A DNA stretch of 9,077 nucleotides from Actinomycetota bacterium (GTDB lineage Bacteria > Actinomycetota > Actinomycetes > S36-B12). The translations under genes were made by a program, and so were the position numbers. Below are positions 1 to 6,800 of the stretch, piece by piece. The first letter of the stretch is position 1, and every line of letters begins with the position of its first letter. Where the stretch lies: positions 1 to 9,077 of the forward strand of contig VGBQ01000109.1 in assembly GCA_016870425.1 (NCBI GenBank), given 5' to 3'. Below the pieces are notes generated by a model. The model was not told the DNA's origin. It saw nothing but the letters and a program-made list of their open reading frames with translations, and searched no databases.

Positions 1-1
1 G

Positions 2-778
2 CCCGATCAGATCCGCGAGATGTCGCAGGCGCTGCTCACGGCGCGCGTGTCGCGCACTCCCATCGCCCCTCTGACCGAGCGCTTCCCCGACATGACCGTC
101 GAGGACGCCTACGCCGTGCAGCAGGGACTGGTGGCGGGGCTACTCGCCGAGGGCGACTCCATCATCGGCTACAAGCTGGGCCTCACGAGCAAGCCGATGC
201 AGGAGATGCTCGGGGTGGACCAGCCCGACTACGCGCCCGTGCTGGGCTCCACCGTCTACCCGGATGGCGGCGCGGTGCCATGCGATCGCTACATCGCCCC
301 GCGCATGGAAGCCGAGATCTGCGTCGTCCTCGACAAGCCGCTATCCGGCCCCCACTGCACGGCCGCGGAGGCCTGGGACGCCACCCGTGGCCTCATCGCT
401 GCACTCGAGATCGTCGACAGTCGCATCGCCGACTGGAAGATCAAGCTGGCCGACACCGTCTCGGACCTTGCCTCCAATGGCGCCGTGGCCTTCGGGAGTC
501 GCGTCGTTCCCCTGGGCGACTTCGATCCCGCTCTCATCGGCATGGTCTTCACGCGCAACGGCGACCTCGTGGCGACAGGCGCGGGGGCGGCAGCCCTGGG
601 CGGCCCCATCGACGCGGTCGCCTGGCTCGCCAACACCCTGCATCCGCTGGGAGTCACCCTGCCCGCCGGCGCCATCATCATGACCGGGGCACTCCATGCT
701 GCCGTGCCCTTCCAGCCCGGCGATGTCTTCCGCGCTGACTTCGACCGGCTCGGCCCCATCACGCTGCGCACCACCTGA
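2..778 (+). CDS. dmpE: 2-oxopent-4-enoate hydratase (2-hydroxypenta-2,4-dienoate hydratase), 5'-partial
   Basis: Adds water to 2-hydroxypenta-2,4-dienoate to give 4-hydroxy-2-oxovalerate, a cytosolic metal-dependent step of meta-cleavage pathways. Numbered from the Met at base 20, the fumarylacetoacetate-hydrolase-like fold shows GYKLGLTS (Lys52), the metal-ligand pair Glu97/Glu99 in RMEAEI, and Glu130 in ALEIVDSRI. It reads as hydratase rather than the paralogous decarboxylase: it has Asp70 in VDQPDY and DSRIADWKIK, as remembered for DmpE/MhpD, where the decarboxylase has a hydrophobic residue and DSRY. The frame is open to the window edge. The Met at 20 has no Shine-Dalgarno sequence and leaves the N-terminus about 8-10 residues short of DmpE, so the true start is probably just upstream of base 1. 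dmpF follows after a 43-nt gap. Family sure; exact substrate (with or without a methyl group) inferred. Confidence 0.88.
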   Translation, partial: PDQIREMSQALLTARVSRTPIAPLTERFPDMTVEDAYAVQQGLVAGLLAEGDSIIGYKLGLTSKPMQEMLGVDQPDYAPVLGSTVYPDGGAVPCDRYIAPRMEAEICVVLDKPLSGPHCTAAEAWDATRGLIAALEIVDSRIADWKIKLADTVSDLASNGAVAFGSRVVPLGDFDPALIGMVFTRNGDLVATGAGAAALGGPIDAVAWLANTLHPLGVTLPAGAIIMTGALHAAVPFQPGDVFRADFDRLGPITLRTT

Positions 779-806
779 CCCGCACACACTGGACGCACGA
801 CCGCAA

Positions 807-814
807 AGAAGGGA
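807..814 (+). promoter_or_regulatory. Ribosome binding site deciding the dmpF start
   Basis: AGAAGGGA lies 7 nt before the ATG at 822. It supports that start over the in-frame ATG at 696, which lies deep inside the preceding hydratase gene and would add 42 unrelated residues ahead of the NAD-binding fold. Confidence 0.7.
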
Positions 815-821
815 CCACGGC

Positions 822-1730
822 ATGCCCCTGCGATGTGCCATCGTCGGATCCGGCAACATCGGCACCGACCTCATGGTCAAGATGATGCGCAGTGACACGC
901 TGCAACTCGCCGCCCTGGTGGGCATTGACCCTGCCTCGGATGGGCTCGCACGCGCGAAGGCGCTCGGGCTCGATGCGCCCCACGAGGGTCCCGACTGGGT
1001 CATCGAGCACGGCGATGACTTCGACATGGTCTTCGACGCCACCAGTGCCTACGTCCATGTGAGGTATCACAAGAAGTACGCCGACGCGGGGATCACGGCC
1101 ATCGACCTGACGCCGGCGGCTCGTGGCCCGAAGGTGATCGCCGCCGTCAACCTCACCGAGCACCTCGACGCCCCGAACATCAACATGGTCACCTGCGGGG
1201 GCCAGGCGACGACACCGATGGCCTATGCCATCAGCCGCGCCGTGCCCAGCCTCCCGTACTGCGAGATGGTCTCCACCGTCTCGTCCAAGTCGGCCGGCCC
1301 GGGCACCCGCCAGAACATCGACGAGTTCACCAAGACCACGTCCACCGCCCTGCGCGAGATCGGCGGCGCGGAGACGAGCAAGGCCATCATCATCCTCAAC
1401 CCCGCGGACCCGCCGATCATCATGCGCAACACGGTCTTCGGAGCCCTCCCTGAGGGCACCGACCACGATGCCGTCATCGAGTCCATCTACGCCATGGAAA
1501 AGGACGTCGCCCAGTACGTCCCGGGCTACCGGCTCAAGAACAAGCCCGTCATTGAAGAGGGGCCCTACAACACCCCGGGCGGCGTGGTGCCCCACCGAGT
1601 CGTCGTGCTGCTCGAGGTCGAGGGTGCCGGCGACTACCTGCCCCCCTACGCGGGCAATCTCGACATCATGACCGCCGCCGCCATGCGCGTCGGCGAGGCC
1701 ATCGCCGAGCACCGAGGAGTGAGCGCATGA
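822..1730 (+). CDS. dmpF: Acetaldehyde dehydrogenase (acetylating)
   Basis: Oxidises acetaldehyde to acetyl-CoA with NAD+ and CoA, the last step of the meta pathway. The protein has 302 residues, the family's usual length (about 300-316). Visible motifs are the Rossmann glycine loop GSGNIGTD (residues 9-16), the catalytic Cys125 in NMVTCGGQAT, GTRQNIDEFT (161-170) and NPADPP (193-198). The start at 822 puts the glycine loop at residue 9, as usual, and has a good ribosome binding site. In DmpFG-type enzymes this protein binds the aldolase and receives acetaldehyde through an internal tunnel. The aldolase gene is next and overlaps by 4 nt (ATGA), which fits coupled translation of the two partners. 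No missing key residue is seen. The MhpF/HsaG names describe the same family. Confidence 0.95.
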   Translation: MPLRCAIVGSGNIGTDLMVKMMRSDTLQLAALVGIDPASDGLARAKALGLDAPHEGPDWVIEHGDDFDMVFDATSAYVHVRYHKKYADAGITAIDLTPAARGPKVIAAVNLTEHLDAPNINMVTCGGQATTPMAYAISRAVPSLPYCEMVSTVSSKSAGPGTRQNIDEFTKTTSTALREIGGAETSKAIIILNPADPPIIMRNTVFGALPEGTDHDAVIESIYAMEKDVAQYVPGYRLKNKPVIEEGPYNTPGGVVPHRVVVLLEVEGAGDYLPPYAGNLDIMTAAAMRVGEAIAEHRGVSA

Positions 1731-2755
1731 CCACCACCGACTACCGCCTCATCGACTCGACCCTGCGTGACGGCTCGCACGCGATCAGCCACCAGTACTA
1801 CGCCGAGGACGTCATCAAGATCGTCGCGGGCCTGGACCGGGCCGGCGTGCAGGTCATCGAGATCGCGCACGGCGACGGCCTCGGCGGCTCCAGTTTCAAC
1901 TACGGCTTCTCCGCCGTCCCGGAGAAGGAGCTCATCGCCCGGGCCTGCGAGACCGCGCAGCAGGCGCAGATCGCCTGCCTCATGCTGCCGGGCATCGGCC
2001 TTGCCGACGACCTGCGCGAGGTGCGCGAGCTGGGCGTCTCTGTGGCGCGCATCGCCGTGCACTGCACCGAGGCCGACATCACCGAGCAGCACATCAAGGT
2101 GGCCAAGGAGCTGGGCATGGAGGCCATCGGCTTCCTCATGATGGCCCACATGAACTCTCCCGAGGGTCTCGTGGAGCAGGCACTGCTCATGCAGTCCTAC
2201 GGCGCGGACACCATCTACATCGCCGACTCCGCGGGCGCCATGACGGTCGACGACGTACGCCGACGCGTGAGCGCACTGGTCAAGGCACTCGACATCCCAC
2301 TGGGGGTGCACGCGCACAACAACCTCGCGATGGCCGTTGCCAACTCCATCGCCGCATACGAAGAGGGGGCGAAGAACCTCGACGGCACATCAGCGGGACT
2401 CGGCGCCGGCGCTGGCAACTGCCCGACGGAGATCCTGGCCGCCGTCTCAACCAAGTACGGCATCGAGACCGGCGTCGATCCGCTGGTCCTCATGGACGTC
2501 GCCGAAGAGATCGTCCGACCGATCATGCCCCGCCAGCAGGTCATCGACCGCGCCGGACTGCTCCTCGGCTACGCCGGGGTGTACGGAAGTTTCCTCCTCC
2601 ACGCCGAGCGGGCGGCCGAGCGCTACAACGTGCCGGTCTCCGAGATCCTCCTCGAGCTTGGCCGCCGCCAGGTCGTCGGCGGTCAAGAGGACATGATCAT
2701 CGATGTCGCCCTCGAACTCGCACGCACACACGCCGAGGCGGAGGTCACCGCATGA
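1727..2755 (+). CDS. dmpG: 4-hydroxy-2-oxovalerate aldolase
   Basis: Cleaves 4-hydroxy-2-oxovalerate to pyruvate and acetaldehyde, a class II divalent-metal aldolase of the HMGL-like TIM-barrel family. The 342-residue length is normal. Motifs include DSTLRDGSHA (10-19) with Arg14, the metal ligand Asp15 and His18; HAHNN with ligands His195 and His197; LDGTSAGLGAGAGN (218-231); and GYAGVYGSF (281-289) with a Tyr matching the DmpG catalytic Tyr region. These correspond to DmpG Arg17/Asp18/His21/His200/His202. The C-terminal third (from about 255) matches the DmpG communication domain that binds the dehydrogenase. The ATG overlaps the dmpF stop by 4 nt, with GAGGAG 7 nt upstream (1714-1719). The downstream gene again overlaps by 4 nt. 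Confidence 0.96.
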   Translation: MTTTDYRLIDSTLRDGSHAISHQYYAEDVIKIVAGLDRAGVQVIEIAHGDGLGGSSFNYGFSAVPEKELIARACETAQQAQIACLMLPGIGLADDLREVRELGVSVARIAVHCTEADITEQHIKVAKELGMEAIGFLMMAHMNSPEGLVEQALLMQSYGADTIYIADSAGAMTVDDVRRRVSALVKALDIPLGVHAHNNLAMAVANSIAAYEEGAKNLDGTSAGLGAGAGNCPTEILAAVSTKYGIETGVDPLVLMDVAEEIVRPIMPRQQVIDRAGLLLGYAGVYGSFLLHAERAAERYNVPVSEILLELGRRQVVGGQEDMIIDVALELARTHAEAEVTA

Positions 2756-3534
2756 GCACCCTGGATCACGATGCCGCCGTCGAGCGGCTGACGGCTGCAG
2801 TCCGCGACCTCACGGCGACGACGCCCCTCACGGAGCATCACGGCCATTTCGACATCCCGACGGCATACGACCTTCAGGCACGCGTGGTCGCCCATCGCCT
2901 GGAGCAGGGCCATCACGTCATCGGCGCCAAGCTTGGCCTCACGAGCGAGGCCAAGCAGAAGCAGATGAATGTCGACGAGCCACTCTATGGCTGGCTCACC
3001 AGCGATATGCGCGTCGAGCCGGGCTCCCCGCTGGTGATCGACCAGTTCATCCAGCCCCGCGTCGAGGCGGAGATCGCCTTCCTCATCGGCGACGACCTCG
3101 AGGGCGATGACATCGGCGCGGCCGACGTGCTCGCGGCGACGGCAGCGGTCATGCCAGCCATCGACGTCCTCGACTCCCGCTACGCGGGCTACTCCTTCAC
3201 GCTTCCCGACGTCATTGCCGACAACTCCTCGTCGGCGGGATTCGTCACGGGGTCGGTGCTCGTGGATCCGACCGGAATCGACCTGCGCATGTGCGGAGTG
3301 GTCCTGGAGGTCAACGGGCAGGTCATGGCCACCGCGGCCGGGGCTGCCGTCCTCGGGCATCCGGCCGCATCCGTGGCGTGGCTCGTGCGCGCGTTGGCCC
3401 GGCGAGGAGAGGGAATCTCCGCGGGCATGACCGTGCTGTCCGGAGCCTGCACCGCCGCATTCGCCGTCTCTCCCGGAGACACCGTTGTTGCCCGCATCGA
3501 TCGTCTCGGCACCGTGGAGGTCCCATGCCGCTGA
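2752..3534 (+). CDS. dmpH: 2-oxo-3-hexenedioate (4-oxalocrotonate) decarboxylase
   Basis: Decarboxylates 2-oxo-3-hexenedioate to 2-hydroxypenta-2,4-dienoate and CO2, which feeds the hydratase; in the Pseudomonas xyl/dmp systems the two enzymes form a complex. At 260 residues it is a paralogue of the hydratase at the left edge. It shows the DmpH-type features DSRYAGYSF (141-149), VIADNSSS, GVVLEVNG and AAVLGHPAASVAWL. Leu78 in DEPLYG occupies the place of the hydratase Asp. Lys60 and the metal pair Glu105/Glu107 (VEAEI) are present. The third expected ligand Glu is Asp138 here (AIDVLDSRY), a conservative but unusual change. The start overlaps the aldolase stop (ATGA) and has GGAGGT 6 nt upstream (2740-2745). 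The 3' end overlaps the tautomerase by 10 nt. Confidence 0.9.
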   Translation: MSTLDHDAAVERLTAAVRDLTATTPLTEHHGHFDIPTAYDLQARVVAHRLEQGHHVIGAKLGLTSEAKQKQMNVDEPLYGWLTSDMRVEPGSPLVIDQFIQPRVEAEIAFLIGDDLEGDDIGAADVLAATAAVMPAIDVLDSRYAGYSFTLPDVIADNSSSAGFVTGSVLVDPTGIDLRMCGVVLEVNGQVMATAAGAAVLGHPAASVAWLVRALARRGEGISAGMTVLSGACTAAFAVSPGDTVVARIDRLGTVEVPCR

Positions 3535-3740
3535 TCCAGGTCACCATGGTGGAGGGGCGCACGGTGGAGCAGAAGCACGCGCTGATCCGCAATCTCAGCC
3601 AGAGCATGGCCGAGACGCTCGAGGTCCCACTCGAGCGCATTCGCGTGGCCATCTACGAGGTCACCGCCGACGAGTGGGGCATCGGCGGCCAGCCGTTCTC
3701 AGCCGCGCGCCCCGGTGGCGTGGCACCTCCCTCCCCGTGA
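3525..3740 (+). CDS. dmpI: 4-oxalocrotonate tautomerase (2-hydroxymuconate tautomerase)
   Basis: Isomerises 2-hydroxymuconate to 2-oxo-3-hexenedioate, supplying the decarboxylase encoded just upstream. The product is 71 residues including Met. After Met removal the N-terminal catalytic Pro1 is exposed (PLIQVTMVEGR), with Arg11 and Arg39 at exactly the canonical positions. Trp50 stands where Pseudomonas 4-OT has Phe50, followed by GIGG. The chain carries about 8 extra residues beyond the 62-residue Pseudomonas enzyme, a Pro/Gly/Ala tail ending PPSP. The start is fixed by the need for Pro at position 2 and by GGAGGT at 3516-3521, 3 nt upstream. It overlaps the decarboxylase gene by 10 nt, suggesting translational coupling. 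Confidence 0.93.
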   Translation: MPLIQVTMVEGRTVEQKHALIRNLSQSMAETLEVPLERIRVAIYEVTADEWGIGGQPFSAARPGGVAPPSP

Positions 3741-3774
3741 ACGTCGACTCCCCGCGAAGGACACGCTCGTCATG

Positions 3775-3780
3775 AAGGAG
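3775..3780 (+). promoter_or_regulatory. Ribosome binding site deciding the GTG start of the Rieske gene
   Basis: AAGGAG lies 8 nt upstream of the GTG at 3789. This supports a non-ATG start; no in-frame ATG lies nearby that would keep the N-terminal beta-strand. Confidence 0.6.
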
Positions 3781-3788
3781 AGTGCTCC

Positions 3789-4175
3789 GTGACGGACACC
3801 GCATCGACTCCGTGGACCCCGACGTTCACCGTGGAGGAGGTAGACGCCGCGCCACGCCGATTCGACCATGGGGAGCTCGGCGTGCTCGTCGCCATGGTCG
3901 ACGGACTGCCGCGCGCCGTCTCGGCGGACTGCCTGCACAAGGGCGCGTCCCTCGAGGGGGGCGTGTGCCGAGATGGCGTGGTCACCTGCCCCTCGCACTG
4001 GTGGCGCTACGACCTGCGCGATGGCTCCCTCCAGGGCACTCCTGGTGCCACGCTCACCGTCTACCCTGCACGCGTGAGCGATGGCGTGATCGAGGTCGAT
4101 CTCCCCGAGGCGCGGCATCCCCGCTCGCTCCGAGAGACGCTTCTTGCCCACGCCCGAGGAGAGTCGGCGGTCTGA
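3789..4175 (+). CDS. Small stand-alone Rieske [2Fe-2S] protein
   Basis: A 128-residue protein starting at GTG. It carries one Rieske cluster motif: Cys48-x-His50, then 16 residues, then Cys67-x2-His70 (CLH ... CPSHWWRYDLRDG). This is the standard C-x-H-x(15-17)-C-x2-H pattern, so it should bind a [2Fe-2S] cluster through two Cys and two His. There is no signal peptide, membrane segment or oxygenase catalytic domain, so it is most likely a soluble ferredoxin-type electron carrier. It is about 20 residues longer than typical Rieske ferredoxins (about 105-110), the excess being a charged C-terminal tail. It follows the tautomerase gene by 48 nt and probably belongs to the operon. Its partner is not visible: it could serve a ring-hydroxylating oxygenase upstream, or keep the iron of an extradiol dioxygenase reduced. 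Function inferred only. Confidence 0.85.
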   Translation: MTDTASTPWTPTFTVEEVDAAPRRFDHGELGVLVAMVDGLPRAVSADCLHKGASLEGGVCRDGVVTCPSHWWRYDLRDGSLQGTPGATLTVYPARVSDGVIEVDLPEARHPRSLRETLLAHARGESAV

Positions 4176-4177
4176 GG

Positions 4178-4205
4178 TTGCGCCGCCAATCCGCTCACCT
4201 AGGCT
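4178..4205 (+). promoter_or_regulatory. Candidate promoter of the carbonic anhydrase gene (leaderless geometry)
   Basis: TTGCGC (4178-4183), a 16-nt spacer and TAGGCT (4200-4205, actinobacterial TANNNT form) are followed by exactly 6 nt and then the ATG at 4212. Transcription would start at or within a base of the ATG. The AAAGG before the ATG is too close to act as a normal ribosome binding site, which agrees with a leaderless mRNA. The -35 match is weak. Confidence 0.5.
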
Positions 4206-4211
4206 AAAGGA

Positions 4212-4721
4212 ATGTCATTCCCTGAGAGCAGCTTCAGTGATGTCCTCTCCGCGAATGAGAAGTTTGCGGAGAACTTCGCCTTCTCGGGCTTGACAGGGCA
4301 GGCCCGAAGGGGGCTGGCCGTGGTGACCTGTATGGACTCACGCATCGACCCACTCGGCGCTCTGGGGATGAAGCCCGGGGACGCCAAGATCATCCGCAAC
4401 GCAGGTGCCCGCGTGACCGACGACGTGCTTCGCACGCTTGTGCTGGCCGGTTACCTTCTCGGAGTCGAACGCGTACTGGTGATGCCGCACACCCAGTGCC
4501 GGATGGCCGGGACGACCGAGGCCGAGATCCACGCCACTCTCGCCTCCGAGTTCGGAGTGGACAGCCGCAGCCTGGAGTTCCTCACCGTCAGCGACCAACG
4601 CGCGGCGCTCGCCCGGGACGTCCAGAGGATCCGGAGTCACCCGCTCGCACCCTCAGGCATGGTCGTCGGGGGTGGTGTCTACCACGTGGAAACTGGAGTC
4701 CTCGAGCCAGTCGACGCCTGA
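4212..4721 (+). CDS. Beta-class carbonic anhydrase
   Basis: Interconverts CO2 and bicarbonate; zinc enzyme, cytosolic. At 169 residues it matches the compact actinobacterial beta-CA group that includes M. tuberculosis Rv1284 (163 residues). Zinc ligands Cys40, His93 and Cys96 are visible in CMDSR and HTQC, with the Asp42/Arg44 dyad. NAGARVTDDVLRTL (63-76) and the C-terminal GxxYxVETGxLEPV-type strand also fit. After Cys96 there is Arg rather than the Gly I expect from the best-known beta-CAs. The gene starts 36 nt after the Rieske gene with its own likely promoter, so it may be separate from the catabolic operon; read-through is possible because no terminator is seen between them. Its stop codon directly abuts the stop codon of the convergent parE. 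Confidence 0.92.
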   Translation: MSFPESSFSDVLSANEKFAENFAFSGLTGQARRGLAVVTCMDSRIDPLGALGMKPGDAKIIRNAGARVTDDVLRTLVLAGYLLGVERVLVMPHTQCRMAGTTEAEIHATLASEFGVDSRSLEFLTVSDQRAALARDVQRIRSHPLAPSGMVVGGGVYHVETGVLEPVDA

Positions 4722-4732
4722 TCAGGCGTCGA
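4711..4732. repeat. 22-bp perfect palindrome spanning both stop codons of convergent genes
   Basis: The half-site TCGACGCCTGA (4711-4721) is followed immediately by its exact reverse complement (4722-4732). The carbonic anhydrase stop (4719-4721) and the parE stop (4722-4724 complement) form TGATCA at the centre. Both proteins therefore end in the same Asp-Ala-stop codons. As RNA either strand could form a 9-bp GC-rich hairpin with a GATC loop. There is no U-tract, so a terminator role is possible but unproven. Confidence 0.85.
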
Positions 4733-6794
4733 TGCTCTCGCGGTCCAAAGAGCCGGCGCCCGCGATGATGAACTCCTTGCGGGGTGCCACGTCACTGCCC
4801 ATGAGGAGATCGAACACCTTTGAGGCCCTCTCGGCATCTTTGACGTTGATGCGTCGCAACTGGCGACTCCCGATCGACATCGTCGTGTCGCGCAGCTGTG
4901 CGGCATCCATCTCGCCGAGGCCCTTATAGCGCTGAATCGGGTCCTTCCAGCGGCGCCCCTTCTTCTCGAGTTCCTTAAGCGTCGCCCGCATCTCGGCATC
5001 GGTGTAGGTGTACCGGATCTCACCGGGCTTGCCGCCGCTGCCGAGTACGTCGATGCGGTGCAGCGGCGGCATCGCGGCGAAGACCCTGCCCGCCTCGAGC
5101 AGGGGCGTGAGGTAGCGGTGAATGAGCGTGAGAAGCAGCGTGCGGATGTGCGCGCCGTCGACATCGGCATCCGACATGAGGATCACGCGTCCGTAGCGTG
5201 CCTGGTCGAGGTCGAAGGACCGACCTGAGCCGGCGCCGATCACCTGGATGATCGACGCGCACTCGGTGTTCTTCAGCATCTCCGCGAGCGACGCCTTTTG
5301 GACGTTGAGGATCTTGCCGCGGATCGGCAGCAGTGCCTGGAACTCCGCGTCACGTGCCATCTTGGCGGTGCCCAGAGCGCTGTCGCCCTCGACGATGAAG
5401 AGCTCGGTGCGGTCCGGGTCATCGCTGCGGCAGTCGACCAACTTCGCCGGGAGCGCAGAGGACTCGAGGGCGTTCTTGCGGCGCTGGTTGTCTCGCTGGG
5501 TGCGGGCAGCCACGCGGGCTCGCATGGCACCGGTGACCTTCTCGAGCACCGAGCGGGCCGCGGCCTTCTCGCCGCGGGGCGGCGCCGTGAGCCACTTGGT
5601 GAACTCCTTCGTCACGACCGCCGAAACGATGCGCGAAGCGGCGGGCGTGCCGAGCACCTCCTTGGTCTGACCCTCGAACTGCGGCTCGGGCACGCGGACA
5701 GCGATCACGCCAACGAGGCCTTCGAGGACGTCATCCTTCGTGATGGCATCGTCGCTCGCCTTGAGCACGCGTGCCGCCTTGGCCTGCTCGTTGAGTACCT
5801 TCACGATCGCTCGGTCGAAGCCAGCGACATGCGTGCCGCCCTTGGGCGTGGAAATCACGTTGACGAACGAGCGCACGTCAGTGTCGTAGCCCGCGGTCCA
5901 CCGCAGGGCGATGTCGACGGAGAGCTCGCGTTCGACCTCCTGCGAGCTGAGATGGCCCTTGTCATCGAGCACGGGCACGGTCTCGTGGAAGTGTCCGGCG
6001 CCGTGCAGGCGGATCACCCCCGTCACGGGCTCGCCACCCATCGATTCGACGAACTCCCCAATGCCGCCCTTGTGCTGGAAGGTCTCCGCCTCTCCCCCTT
6101 GCCGCTCGTCTTCGAGCACGACGGCCAGCCCGGGGACGAGGAAGCTCGTCTGCACCAGTCGCTCGCGAATCGGGTCGAGGTCGTACGCCGCATCCTTGGT
6201 GAATACCTGGGGGTCGGCCCACCAGCGCACGCGCGTCCCGGTCCGCGCGCGGGGGACACTGCCCACCACGCGCAGGCCCGACTTGCGCTGGAACGGGGCG
6301 TCCGGGCCGTCGCCCTCGAAGACTCCGGGCACTCCTCGACGAAAGGAGATGGCGTGGGTCTTGCCCCCGCGATCGACCTCGACGTCCAGCCGGGCCGAGA
6401 GGGCATTGACCACCGAGGCACCTACACCGTGCAGGCCGCCGGAGACGGCGTAGCCCGTGCCCCCGAACTTGCCGCCGGCGTGGAGCTTGGTCATGACGAG
6501 CTCGACACCCGAGAGCTTCGTCTTGCGCTCGGCATCGACCGGGATCCCGCGACCGTCGTCGCGCACCTCGACGGATCCGTCTGCGTGGAGGATCACCTGG
6601 ATCCTCTTGGCCCAGCCCCCCATGGCCTCATCGACGGAGTTGTCGACAATCTCCCACAGGCAGTGCAGCAGGCCCCGCCCGTCATTGGAGCCGATGTACA
6701 TCCCGGGCCGCTTGCGCACCGCGTCAAGGCCCTCGAGCACCGCGAGGTCACGGGCGGAGTAGCCACCCGCCTCGGTGTTCCGCGCCTTGGCCAT
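4722..6794 (-). CDS. parE: DNA topoisomerase IV / gyrase-type subunit B (ParE/GyrB)
   Basis: ATPase subunit of a type IIA topoisomerase, 690 residues. Domains in order: GHKL ATPase with EIVDNSVDEA (Glu48 general base, Asn52), DDGRGIP (79-85) and GGLHGVGASVVNALS (119-133); transducer domain with TPKGGTHVAGF (316-326) and the QTK loop (376-378); TOPRIM domain with VEGDSA (Glu469) and SDADVDGAHI (metal Asp542/Asp544/Asp546); then IQRYKGLGEM (620-629) and the short C-terminal part. I favour ParE over GyrB because, in Streptomyces and relatives as I remember them, a second GyrB-like gene lies near the principal sigma gene, as here. The true gyrB normally sits near dnaA/recF. The A-subunit partner is outside the window. 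No Shine-Dalgarno precedes the ATG; TAGCCT sits 6 nt before it, so the mRNA is probably leaderless. Confidence 0.93.
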   Translation of the reverse strand: MAKARNTEAGGYSARDLAVLEGLDAVRKRPGMYIGSNDGRGLLHCLWEIVDNSVDEAMGGWAKRIQVILHADGSVEVRDDGRGIPVDAERKTKLSGVELVMTKLHAGGKFGGTGYAVSGGLHGVGASVVNALSARLDVEVDRGGKTHAISFRRGVPGVFEGDGPDAPFQRKSGLRVVGSVPRARTGTRVRWWADPQVFTKDAAYDLDPIRERLVQTSFLVPGLAVVLEDERQGGEAETFQHKGGIGEFVESMGGEPVTGVIRLHGAGHFHETVPVLDDKGHLSSQEVERELSVDIALRWTAGYDTDVRSFVNVISTPKGGTHVAGFDRAIVKVLNEQAKAARVLKASDDAITKDDVLEGLVGVIAVRVPEPQFEGQTKEVLGTPAASRIVSAVVTKEFTKWLTAPPRGEKAAARSVLEKVTGAMRARVAARTQRDNQRRKNALESSALPAKLVDCRSDDPDRTELFIVEGDSALGTAKMARDAEFQALLPIRGKILNVQKASLAEMLKNTECASIIQVIGAGSGRSFDLDQARYGRVILMSDADVDGAHIRTLLLTLIHRYLTPLLEAGRVFAAMPPLHRIDVLGSGGKPGEIRYTYTDAEMRATLKELEKKGRRWKDPIQRYKGLGEMDAAQLRDTTMSIGSRQLRRINVKDAERASKVFDLLMGSDVAPRKEFIIAGAGSLDRESIDA

Positions 6795-6800
6795 GGGGGC

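Noticed and set aside
759..1712. 317-codon minus-strand frame opposite dmpF
   Set aside because: Composition (Asp/Gly/Val/Arg-rich) is typical of the complement of high-GC coding DNA, and dmpF on the other strand is clearly real.
3772..3792. Six-codon frame (Met-Lys-Glu-Ser-Ala-Pro) overlapping the Rieske GTG start
   Set aside because: Its ATG is next to, not downstream of, the ribosome binding site; it is too short to support a leader-peptide claim without conservation.
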